Positions 9,748-17,075 of a stretch of 64,000 nucleotides of DNA are shown in pieces (position 1 is the stretch's first letter; the number at the start of each line of letters is the position of its first letter). The stretch is from assembly GCF_044594925.1 (NCBI RefSeq), contig NZ_CP138991.1, positions 1,922,001 to 1,986,000 of the forward strand. Reading direction: 5' to 3'. Made by a program: the position numbers and the translations under genes. Source of the stretch: Maribacter sp044594925 (lineage in GTDB: Bacteria; Bacteroidota; Bacteroidia; Flavobacteriales; Flavobacteriaceae). The notes below the pieces were generated by a model that did no database searches, was not told where the DNA came from, and was given only the letters and a program-made list of their open reading frames with translations.

Positions 9748-9945
9748 TGTTCTTTTTTACCCAAAATAAAGGGTAACCCACAATGTATTGAATCTTTTCT
9801 AATTGTGGTGCGATAAAGAAAAAAATAATCTTACCTCGTCACTATTTTTGACACATTCTTATGGTTTTTGTTAAAAAAAAGACAAATTACCTGATTATTA
9901 GTTGTATAGCTGTAAACCAAAACATCTAAAACGTCATTTCGCACG

Positions 9946-9953
9946 TATATTTG
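9946..9953 (+). promoter_or_regulatory. Bacteroidota-type -7 box before the 64-aa gene
   Basis: TATATTTG matches the TAnnTTTG -7 consensus of Bacteroidota housekeeping promoters and lies 18 bases before the ATG at 9972. No clear TTG sits at the -33 position, so this is a half-site. Confidence 0.5.
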
Positions 9954-9971
9954 TAAGAACAAATCGTTATT

Positions 9972-10166
9972 ATGGAAAAGCAGTATTGTAAAGTAGGATC
10001 GGTAACCCCGATAGCAGCAAAGGCAGATGCCATTACTATGTTAGAGTATCAATATCAGAATTTTTTGGATAAGGCTTCAAACATGAAGTATTCCAACACA
10101 AAATTGGGAGAATTTTTTGAACAAAAAGCTCAAAAAATCCAGAAAGCTTTAGATAGTTTAGTATAA
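9972..10166 (+). CDS. Small conserved-looking hypothetical protein
   Basis: The protein is 64 aa, soluble and mostly helical (LEYQYQNFLDKASNMKYSNT and a lysine/glutamine-rich C-terminal helix). It has no signal peptide or membrane segment. A -7 promoter box just upstream and good codon use support it as a real gene. It converges on pyrF with only three bases between the stops. I do not recognise the family. Confidence 0.65.
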   Translation: MEKQYCKVGSVTPIAAKADAITMLEYQYQNFLDKASNMKYSNTKLGEFFEQKAQKIQKALDSLV

Positions 10167-10169
10167 GAA

Positions 10170-10991
10170 CTATTTAATTTTCAAAAGTTCTTCGCTCATT
10201 TGAGATTGAAGTTCTTTCGCCTTTTCTTGTGCCCGAATGGCAAAATCTTTATTCTTAGATGCATAAATAATACCTCTGGAGGAATTGACTAATAATCCTA
10301 TAGTGGACGTTATGCCATATTTACAGACTTCTTGAAGGTTACCTCCCTGCGCACCCACTCCGGGTACCAGTAAAAAACTATCGGGAATTATTTTCCGTAT
10401 ATCAGCAAGGTATTCCGCTTTAGTGGCTCCTACTACGTACATTAAATTATCCGAACCTTTATAATTTTTTGAAGTATCTAGCACTTCTTTGTAAAGTTCA
10501 ACTCCATTAATTTTTTTAGTTTGATAATCATAAGCACCTACGTTTGAGGTTAACGCAAGTAGAATGGTATGCTTATTATTAAAGGCCAAAAAAGGCTCCA
10601 CGGAATCCTTGCCCATGTAAGGAGCAATTGTAATGGAATCAAAATTTAAATCTTCAAAAAAGGCTTTAGCGTACCTTGTTGATGTATTACCTATATCACC
10701 CCGTTTCGCATCCGCGATCGTAAAAATTTCTGGGTATTCAGCATTTAAGTAGTTGATTGTTTTCTCTAAAGCAATCCATCCCTTTATCCCGTAAGCCTCA
10801 TAAAAAGCAATATTAGGTTTATAAGCTACACAAAGATGATGTGTTGCATCTATAATAGCCTTATTGAACGAAAAAATAGGATCTTCTTCCTGCAAGAGAT
10901 GTTCCGGTATTTTCTCTAAATCGGTATCGAGACCAATACATAAAAAGGATTTTTTTTCATGTATTTGATCAACAAGTTCTTGAGTCCGCAT
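10170..10991 (-). CDS. pyrF: Orotidine-5'-phosphate decarboxylase
   Basis: This enzyme catalyses the last step of UMP synthesis, converting OMP to UMP and CO2. The 273-aa length fits the longer (type 2) bacterial form. The signature DAKRGDIGNTSTRYA (about residues 90-104) carries the catalytic Asp-Lys-Asp set, and a LLVPGVGAQGG phosphate-binding loop lies near residue 210. It follows prfA on the same strand by 30 bases, so prfA-pyrF is a probable operon. The cytoplasmic location follows from the lack of a signal. Confidence 0.96.
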   Translation of the reverse strand: MRTQELVDQIHEKKSFLCIGLDTDLEKIPEHLLQEEDPIFSFNKAIIDATHHLCVAYKPNIAFYEAYGIKGWIALEKTINYLNAEYPEIFTIADAKRGDIGNTSTRYAKAFFEDLNFDSITIAPYMGKDSVEPFLAFNNKHTILLALTSNVGAYDYQTKKINGVELYKEVLDTSKNYKGSDNLMYVVGATKAEYLADIRKIIPDSFLLVPGVGAQGGNLQEVCKYGITSTIGLLVNSSRGIIYASKNKDFAIRAQEKAKELQSQMSEELLKIK

Positions 10992-11021
10992 TAGGTGCTT
11001 ATTAATGGAATAAATAGGTTT

Positions 11022-12098
11022 TTAGAAAATCTCCGATGCTTCTTTCAGCTTTTCTGTATTTTCAACAAGACTAAGTTCATCAATGATTTTTTGAATATCA
11101 CCATCGATAATATTGGAGAGGTCGTAAAGGGTTAAGCCAATTCTATGGTCTGTTACCCTACCTTGCGGATAATTGTAGGTTCTTATCTTCGCAGAACGAT
11201 CTCCACTACTTACTTGAGAACTTCTTTTAGCTGCATCCTCCTCTTGTTTTTTGGCTAATTCCAAATCATAAAGTCTAGATCGTAACACCCTAAAAGCTTT
11301 ATCCTTGTTTTTATGTTGAGATTTTTGGTCCTGACACTGGGCTACCAATCCCGTAGGTATATGGGTTAACCGTACTGCAGAATATGTGGTGTTCACAGAC
11401 TGTCCACCAGGTCCGGAAGAACAGAAAAAATCTATTCTAACGTCTTTAGGGTCTATTTGCACATCAAAATCTTCCGCTTCTGGCAACACCATTACGGTTG
11501 CGGCACTAGTATGTACCCTTCCTTGGGTCTCTGTTTGTGGAACACGTTGTACCCTGTGTACTCCAGCTTCAAACTTCAAAGTACCATAGACGTCTGTTCC
11601 AGTAACTTCAAACTGAATTTCTTTATATCCGCCATTTGTACCTTCACTCAAATCTATGACATTGGTTCTCCAGCCTTTGCCTTCGCAGTATTTCGTATAC
11701 ATTCTAAAAAGGTCTCCCGCAAAAATACTGGCCTCATCACCACCTGTTCCTGCTCTAATTTCAACAACTACATCCTTAGCATCTTCAGGATCTTTTGGAA
11801 TAAGCATAAATTTAATCTCATCTTCTAGAATTGGCAGCCTCGTCTTGGCCTCATCTAACTGCATCTTTGCCATCTCTAACATCTCAGCATCACTTCCGTC
11901 AGAAATTATTTCTTCAGCCTCCTCAATATTACTGGTCAACTCTAGATACTCGTCTCTCTTAGCAACAAGTGCCTTAAGATCACTATACTCCTTCGTCAAT
12001 TGCACGTAACGCTTTTGATCCGTTATAATATCTGGCTGAATGATTAGGTCAGACACCTCATCAAAACGTTGTTTTACAATGTTTAATTTATCAATCAT
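11022..12098 (-). CDS. prfA: Peptide chain release factor 1
   Basis: RF1 recognises UAA and UAG stop codons and triggers peptide release. The 358-aa length is standard. The tripeptide recognition motif appears as PQT in HRVQRVPQTETQGR, the P-x-T form typical of RF1 rather than the SPF of RF2. The catalytic GGQ is present in SGPGGQSVNTT. A C-terminal basic region follows. It lies upstream of pyrF. Long open frames on the opposite strand here are shadows of this gene. Confidence 0.97.
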   Translation of the reverse strand: MIDKLNIVKQRFDEVSDLIIQPDIITDQKRYVQLTKEYSDLKALVAKRDEYLELTSNIEEAEEIISDGSDAEMLEMAKMQLDEAKTRLPILEDEIKFMLIPKDPEDAKDVVVEIRAGTGGDEASIFAGDLFRMYTKYCEGKGWRTNVIDLSEGTNGGYKEIQFEVTGTDVYGTLKFEAGVHRVQRVPQTETQGRVHTSAATVMVLPEAEDFDVQIDPKDVRIDFFCSSGPGGQSVNTTYSAVRLTHIPTGLVAQCQDQKSQHKNKDKAFRVLRSRLYDLELAKKQEEDAAKRSSQVSSGDRSAKIRTYNYPQGRVTDHRIGLTLYDLSNIIDGDIQKIIDELSLVENTEKLKEASEIF

Positions 12099-12232
12099 AT
12101 GTGCGCTTCACTTGTCTTGCGAATTTACAATAATTTTGCAGAAGCCTTGGACTTGCTAGCGCGTTTATTACAATATCAATTTTAAAAAATTGTCAGGGCA
12201 ACGCGGTAGTTTTTCTTTGTAGCAGAAAAGCC

Positions 12233-13516
12233 TTAATCGGTTACAAAAGTAGTACCTAAGGTAAAAATAAAAGCATTAAGCCCATCACTCCTGTCGTATG
12301 CGTTTACTCGTAAGTCTATTGTTTTTAGACCAAACATAAATACTTTGGCCTTAGTAAAAATATCCTTGTAACGGGCACCTATTCCGTATTGATGGGCATT
12401 ATATGCGGACAGGTCATAATCCGAAGTATAAAAATCCAATATAGAAGTTGCGCCCTCTTTGGTATAGAAATAATCTGCAGCTGTTTGAACGTAATACCTA
12501 TAGGACGGGTATAGCGTAAATGCATCGCTAAGTTTAATAGGAATCTCTAGATTGGCCGTATGCGAAGTAATTCCCCAATCATCTGTATAAAATCGATAAT
12601 AGGACCGTACTACAAACCGGTCTCCAGCAAAATAATTTAAACGTGCCCCAATAGGAATTTTAAAACGACTCTCCGGAAGTCTTTCTACATCATCCGCCAA
12701 CTGAAAATCTTCAATAAAAAAGTCAGCAACATCTCCAAAATAAACACGTTGAAAAGGTGTACTTAACAAACCTTGCTGCTGCACCAGGTCTAAAAATATC
12801 GAACCTTGCACTCTTTTACCAAGAATCTGAGAGAAGAATAACGAAACAGCATAGGAGTTTCGGTTTTCATTTTCAAAAGCAGTAAAATTTGTGGAATAAT
12901 CGCCAGGTCCAGAAATTCTAGAATCTGCAAAACCATTTCTCAACTCAATAGGGTATTGTGGATTCCATTTATCTAAAAACACATTTGCGTTTATTCCTAT
13001 CTCCGTATTTTTTTCATTGAACAAACGTGTATATCCTGCTCCGAAGCCTACAGAGAAATAATCATATTCCGATGAAACATAGGCGTTGGCACTAATTATG
13101 GTATTCCTGTCTTCTGAACTGTGTTGGTAAGCAGGGTTAAAATAAGCCAATACATCTTGCCTAGAGGCTCCAGAGGACGCACTGAACGGGCTGGTATTAT
13201 TACTTGGATTGCCGTCTAGAGGGTTTACATTACTTGAGGAAGCTGATGTATACGCAGAAATTCCCGCATCTACCGTAAGTACATCATCTGGATTAACTGG
13301 TATCTTAACAACAATGGTAGACGTAGCATCGGTAAGCTGCTCGGTTCCTTCACCTCCCGTTACCGCTGCATTTTCACCATCTTGACCATAGTAGCTAAAG
13401 AGTAGGTTTATCTCCGTAGCCTCTAAAACTCTTTTGGTATAGGTCGTATTATCCTGACCAAAAGTTGAGAAAGTACAGAGAAAAAGAATTAGCGAAACGA
13501 TTCTTAAATTTTTCAA
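12233..13516 (-). CDS. DUF3570 family outer-membrane-like protein
   Basis: The 427-aa protein has a signal peptide (about 1-20). A conserved N-terminal block follows (about residues 27-120, with LFSYYGQDGENAAVTGG and a serine-rich YTSASSSNVNP / SSGASRQD region). The rest is repeating amphipathic beta strands typical of a beta-barrel, ending in a hydrophobic strand. This matches DUF3570, whose function is unknown. It is the last gene of the Rieske-Trx-ApbE-DUF4266 cassette, 146 bases after the DUF4266 gene. The SSGAS segment resembles the (S/T)GA(S/T) sites that ApbE enzymes flavinylate; whether it is a target is speculation. Confidence 0.85.
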   Translation of the reverse strand: MKNLRIVSLILFLCTFSTFGQDNTTYTKRVLEATEINLLFSYYGQDGENAAVTGGEGTEQLTDATSTIVVKIPVNPDDVLTVDAGISAYTSASSSNVNPLDGNPSNNTSPFSASSGASRQDVLAYFNPAYQHSSEDRNTIISANAYVSSEYDYFSVGFGAGYTRLFNEKNTEIGINANVFLDKWNPQYPIELRNGFADSRISGPGDYSTNFTAFENENRNSYAVSLFFSQILGKRVQGSIFLDLVQQQGLLSTPFQRVYFGDVADFFIEDFQLADDVERLPESRFKIPIGARLNYFAGDRFVVRSYYRFYTDDWGITSHTANLEIPIKLSDAFTLYPSYRYYVQTAADYFYTKEGATSILDFYTSDYDLSAYNAHQYGIGARYKDIFTKAKVFMFGLKTIDLRVNAYDRSDGLNAFIFTLGTTFVTD

Positions 13517-13584
13517 AGTAATTAGTTAAGTAAATGCTGCACTTATTTTAAAGTTGATTGGCTAATCATCTATTATATTTTCGA

Positions 13585-13620
13585 TTGAGCCCGTCTTGAG
13601 CTTGCCGAAAGGCTCAGGGT
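13585..13620. repeat. REP-like palindrome
   Basis: The segment contains TGAGCTTGCCGAAAGGCTCA, an imperfect palindrome. It belongs to the TGAGC-TTGTCGAA-GGCTCA type of short intergenic repeat familiar from Flavobacteria. Only one copy was seen in the window. Confidence 0.5.
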
Positions 13621-13632
13621 AAATTCAACCAA

Positions 13633-13654
13633 CAAAGTTCTAAACAGAACTTTG
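13633..13654 (-). terminator. Hairpin between the DUF4266 and DUF3570 genes
   Basis: A perfect 9-bp stem (13633-13641 with 13646-13654) has a 4-base loop. It lies just after the DUF4266 stop codon and could attenuate or process the transcript between these two genes. The T tract is weak in both directions. Confidence 0.4.
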
Positions 13655-13662
13655 GGTTTCAT

Positions 13663-13872
13663 TTAATTACAACCGCAACCGCCACCGGTTTTACCTCCGT
13701 TGGCTCCCGCTGAGGCTTCCCTGTATATTTGAAAATTGGTTTCAAACCGTTCTGAACTTCTAGCGGATAATTGCATTTCTTCATCGTTCAAATATGCTTT
13801 ATCATACTCCTTTACGGCAACACAAGAAGTACATATTACTAAAAAGAATAATATAGAAAATAGTCTTTTCAT
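13663..13872 (-). CDS. DUF4266 family small lipoprotein
   Basis: The 69-aa precursor has a lipoprotein signal ending ICTSC (Cys about residue 17) and a short charged middle (KAYLNDEEMQLSARSSERFE). The striking C terminus ends GGKTGGGCGCN, with a Gly-rich run and two Cys two residues apart. This matches DUF4266, whose function is unknown. It lies 9 bases after apbE and before the DUF3570 gene. The Cys-Gly-Cys end could bind metal or form a disulfide handled by the cassette's thioredoxin-like protein; that is inference. Confidence 0.85.
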   Translation of the reverse strand: MKRLFSILFFLVICTSCVAVKEYDKAYLNDEEMQLSARSSERFETNFQIYREASAGANGGKTGGGCGCN

Positions 13873-13881
13873 AGCTTGAAG

Positions 13882-14877
13882 TTAAGGATTATTGTCGAAA
13901 AGGATTCCACCACTCTTATGAATTTTGTTTGCGCTATCCACAATAATCACCTCTGTACCTCCTAGTTGATTCACTAAGGATAAACCCGCATTTTTACCCA
14001 TAATAAAGATGGCCGTAGCCAACGCATCGCAAAGTTCAGCACTTTTTGCAAAAACAGAAACACTATTTATCCCTGTCGACGGATATCCCGTCCTAGGGTC
14101 AATGATATGGGTGTACTTTTTTCCATTGATAATCACAAACTTCTCATAGTTTCCGGAAGTGGCAACGGAAGACTCTAGAATAGGCAACCAAGAGAATATT
14201 TTATCCTTACTTAGTGGATTAGCGATACCGATTAACCATTTTTCACCGCTAGCCTTCGTTCCCCATGTAGTTAAATCCCCAGCGGCGTTAATAATCCCGG
14301 CAGGAACTTGCTTGGAAACCAAGAGTTCTTTTGCCTTATCCGCGGCATAGCCCTTCCCTATTGCTCCAAAAGAAATTTTCATTCCCTTATACTTGAGAAA
14401 AACAGTGTTGTCCGCAGTGTTGAGAATGATATTATTATACCCTACTTTGGCTACTGATTTCCTAATCTCTTCGTTCGTTGGCATTGATGTCATAGAGCCA
14501 TCAAACTTCCAAATCTTATCCATGGAGGAATAGGAAATATCAAAAGCACCATCTGTTATTTCTGATATTTGTTTGGCACGCTCTATCAACTTAAAAAGCT
14601 CCAAACTTACTTTTACAGGTTTAATCCCCGCATTTTTATTGATAAGAGCGGTTTCAGAAGATGCATCCCAAGAAGATATCATTTTCTCTATTCTTCTTAT
14701 CTCACCGACCGCTTCTTGAATATTTATATATCCCAAATCCTCATCAACGGAGACTACCGTAATATCAAAACGGCTACCCATAAGTTTCAACGATTTCTTT
14801 ACCGTTATATAGTCCTTACTTTGACTGAACACAGTTATGGACAAAAACAAAACTAAGATGGATAAAATGCTTTTCAC
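13882..14877 (-). CDS. apbE: FAD:protein FMN transferase
   Basis: ApbE enzymes use FAD to attach FMN covalently to Thr or Ser of exported redox proteins. The 331-aa protein has a signal peptide (about 1-19), so it acts in the periplasm. Family hallmarks are LMGSRFDITV near the N terminus, ISFGAIGKGYAADKA (about 180), AGDLTTWG, HIIDPRTGYPS (about 265) and the metal-binding DALATAIFIMG (about 290). Its start overlaps the end of the thioredoxin-like gene by 4 bases, indicating coupled translation. No canonical flavoprotein target (NqrB/C, RnfG, FMN-bind) is nearby, so the target may be one of the cassette proteins. Confidence 0.93.
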   Translation of the reverse strand: MKSILSILVLFLSITVFSQSKDYITVKKSLKLMGSRFDITVVSVDEDLGYINIQEAVGEIRRIEKMISSWDASSETALINKNAGIKPVKVSLELFKLIERAKQISEITDGAFDISYSSMDKIWKFDGSMTSMPTNEEIRKSVAKVGYNNIILNTADNTVFLKYKGMKISFGAIGKGYAADKAKELLVSKQVPAGIINAAGDLTTWGTKASGEKWLIGIANPLSKDKIFSWLPILESSVATSGNYEKFVIINGKKYTHIIDPRTGYPSTGINSVSVFAKSAELCDALATAIFIMGKNAGLSLVNQLGGTEVIIVDSANKIHKSGGILFDNNP

Positions 14878-15308
14878 TTTTGAAAGGAATTTAAAAGTGA
14901 AATATATTCTTTGACCTCCTTATTTTCGTAAGCAAAGCTTCCTAAAACAGTTTCATCTTTATCCAATAGTAACACTAATGGAAAATAACCTTTGGAGTTG
15001 AATTTTTGCGCCAACTGTTTGTTTACCAGTTCTTGTTGAAGTGGTAGGCGATTCTTCTTTTTTCTAGGAAAATCAGCCTTAAATAAGACTAAATTTTCAT
15101 CTGCATATTCCGAAAATTCTGGTGATTGAAATAGCAACCTATCTAATTTTATACAGGGTGCGCACCAGTCGGACCCAGCAAAAACGAGTAGCACTGGTTT
15201 ATTAGCGCTTTTGGACTTAGAAATGGAGTAGTCATAACTCTGTTCCCAATTTTGGGAAAAAACCAAAAAAGGAAATAAGAAAAAATAGATGAGGAACTTC
15301 AATTTCAA
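14874..15308 (-). CDS. Exported thioredoxin-family protein
   Basis: The 144-aa protein has a signal peptide (about 1-18) and a thioredoxin fold with active site DWCAPC (about residues 46-51) after VLLVFAGS. A cis-Pro segment (GYFPLVLLLD) follows near residue 105. It resembles the Thioredoxin_7/DUF255-like periplasmic reductases. It overlaps apbE by 4 bases and follows the Rieske gene by 28, so it is part of one operon. Possible roles are reduction of cysteines in the DUF4266 lipoprotein or in the Rieske protein; neither is shown. Confidence 0.88.
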   Translation of the reverse strand: MKLKFLIYFFLFPFLVFSQNWEQSYDYSISKSKSANKPVLLVFAGSDWCAPCIKLDRLLFQSPEFSEYADENLVLFKADFPRKKKNRLPLQQELVNKQLAQKFNSKGYFPLVLLLDKDETVLGSFAYENKEVKEYISLLNSFQK

Positions 15309-15336
15309 AATTTAACGATTTGGGACATTGAATAAA

Positions 15337-15780
15337 TTATTCAAACACCCGGAGTATACTTCCGTTTAACTCGGTGTTGTATATTTTTAATGGTTTTGCA
15401 ACACTATTGGGAATAGTATTTAGCGGAGTCCCGGTTTGATCAAAACGAGAACCGTGTACATCACAGAAGAAAATACCACCATTTTGGTTTACGAATCTCA
15501 CCTGATCATAGTTCTGATGACTACAAACCTGAGTAGCGGCAACAAATTCACCTTCTAAATTTTTGACTACCACTACTAAATTTTTGAGTATAAAACCACC
15601 ATTATTTACCAAATTAGCGGCCTCATCAGAATTTAAATCAACTGTAAAGTCTATACCTGTTGGTGGTTCCACAAGGTTTCCATCAATAGCATCATCTTTT
15701 CCACAGCCTCCTAGACAAGGGAATGTAATAGCAAAAGCTGCACCTGCACCTAAACTCTTTAAAAATTGCTTTCTTTCCAT
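15337..15780 (-). CDS. Rieske [2Fe-2S] lipoprotein-like protein
   Basis: The 147-aa protein carries Rieske ligands at Cys86-x-His88 (VCSHQ) and Cys106-x-x-His109 (FCDVHGSRFD), the usual pair for a 2Fe-2S cluster. The N terminus, RKQFLKSLGAGAAFA then LGGC, resembles a Tat-like leader that lacks the second Arg and ends in a lipobox (Cys26). The cluster would sit outside the inner membrane. It is the first gene of the thioredoxin-ApbE-DUF4266-DUF3570 operon and suggests that the cassette handles electrons. No cytochrome b partner is present. Confidence 0.9.
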   Translation of the reverse strand: MERKQFLKSLGAGAAFAITFPCLGGCGKDDAIDGNLVEPPTGIDFTVDLNSDEAANLVNNGGFILKNLVVVVKNLEGEFVAATQVCSHQNYDQVRFVNQNGGIFFCDVHGSRFDQTGTPLNTIPNSVAKPLKIYNTELNGSILRVFE

Positions 15781-15829
15781 AACTACTTATTTATAATAAA
15801 CAACGCAGTATTACAGCTAATCGTATGCT

Positions 15830-17008
15830 CTAATATGTAAAGGTACCGTACTCGCTTTTGATAGTGAGTTTTTTTTCCGAGGAAGCCTCAACACTACCAA
15901 TTATCTTGGCATCGACATTAAACTCTTTTGATATTTTAATCAAATCCTGTGCCATATCAGGGTTCACGTAAATTTCCAAACGATGCCCACAATTAAATAC
16001 CTGATACATTTCCTTCCAGTCCGTTCCGGATTGTTCCTGAATTAATTGGAACAGCGGTGGCACATCAAAAAGATTGTCTTTGATAACATGAAGGTTATCT
16101 ATAAAATGTAGAATTTTAGTTTGTGCCCCACCACTACAATGCACCATTCCGTGAATATCTTCACTAGTATATTCAGATAGTATCCGTTTTACGATGGGCG
16201 CATAAGTCCTTGTAGGCGATAGCACTAATTTTCCTGCGTCTAGTGGTGCACCTGAAACTGGGTCCGTTAACTTGATATTCCCGGAATAGACTAAAGCAGA
16301 AGGCACTTCTGCGTCATAACTTTCAGGAAATTTATCCGCCAGATATTTCGCAAAAACATCATGTCGTGCGGAGGTAAGTCCATTACTTCCCATACCGCCA
16401 TTATATTCCTTTTCATAAGTGGCTTGCCCATATGAAGCTAAACCAACAATAACATCACCCGCTTTAATATTTGCGTTATCAATTACTTTATCCCTTCTTA
16501 ATCTGGCTGTTACCGTGGAGTCTACGATGATTGTCCTGACCAAATCGCCAACATCGGCAGTTTCACCCCCTGTGGAACGTATAGAGATACCATGTGATGA
16601 TAAATCTTGAATAAGTTCTTCGGTACCGTTAATTATTGCAGATAATACTTCACCCGGAATTTTATTCTTGTTGCGACCAATGGTAGAGGACAACATAATG
16701 TTATCGGTTGCTCCTACGCATGTTAAATCATCAATGTTCATGATAAGGGCATCTTGTGCGATTCCTTTCCAAACGGAAATATCTCCCGTTTCTTTCCAGT
16801 ACATATATGCCAATGAGGATTTTGTACCGGCACCGTCCGCATGCATCACAAGGCAGTACTCCTCGTCTCCCGTTAAATAATCGGGAACTATTTTACAAAA
16901 AGCCATAGGAAAAAGACCTTTATCAATATTTTTTATGGCATTGTGTACATCTTCCTTAGAGGCGGAAACTCCTCTTTGACTGTATCTTTCACTCGTGGAT
17001 GAGGACAT
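15830..17008 (-). CDS. purM: Phosphoribosylformylglycinamidine cyclo-ligase
   Basis: PurM makes aminoimidazole ribotide in purine synthesis, using ATP. The 392-aa protein is somewhat longer than the E. coli form, as is usual in Bacteroidota. It shows RYSQRGVSASKEDV at the N terminus, the ATP/metal segment HADGAGTKSSLAYMYW, GGETADVGD and the HCSGGAQTKILHF region. It is cytoplasmic. It lies 49 bases upstream of the Rieske gene on the same strand, so read-through into the cassette is possible. Confidence 0.95.
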   Translation of the reverse strand: MSSSTSERYSQRGVSASKEDVHNAIKNIDKGLFPMAFCKIVPDYLTGDEEYCLVMHADGAGTKSSLAYMYWKETGDISVWKGIAQDALIMNIDDLTCVGATDNIMLSSTIGRNKNKIPGEVLSAIINGTEELIQDLSSHGISIRSTGGETADVGDLVRTIIVDSTVTARLRRDKVIDNANIKAGDVIVGLASYGQATYEKEYNGGMGSNGLTSARHDVFAKYLADKFPESYDAEVPSALVYSGNIKLTDPVSGAPLDAGKLVLSPTRTYAPIVKRILSEYTSEDIHGMVHCSGGAQTKILHFIDNLHVIKDNLFDVPPLFQLIQEQSGTDWKEMYQVFNCGHRLEIYVNPDMAQDLIKISKEFNVDAKIIGSVEASSEKKLTIKSEYGTFTY

Positions 17009-17075
17009 ATTGTTGGTTTAAGGCAAAAATAGAGGAATTGATTTAAAATGTAGGTTGAAGCTTAGGAAAGTAATC

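Noticed and set aside
11386..12009. Three overlapping plus-strand ORFs opposite prfA
   Set aside because: They mirror the highly conserved prfA coding sequence, have Ser/Thr/Cys-rich low-quality translations and no promoter; shadows.
13310..13345. LTDATST in the DUF3570 protein as an ApbE flavinylation motif
   Set aside because: Has Asp where the small Gly/Ser is needed before AT; the SSGAS segment further on is a better, though still unproven, candidate.
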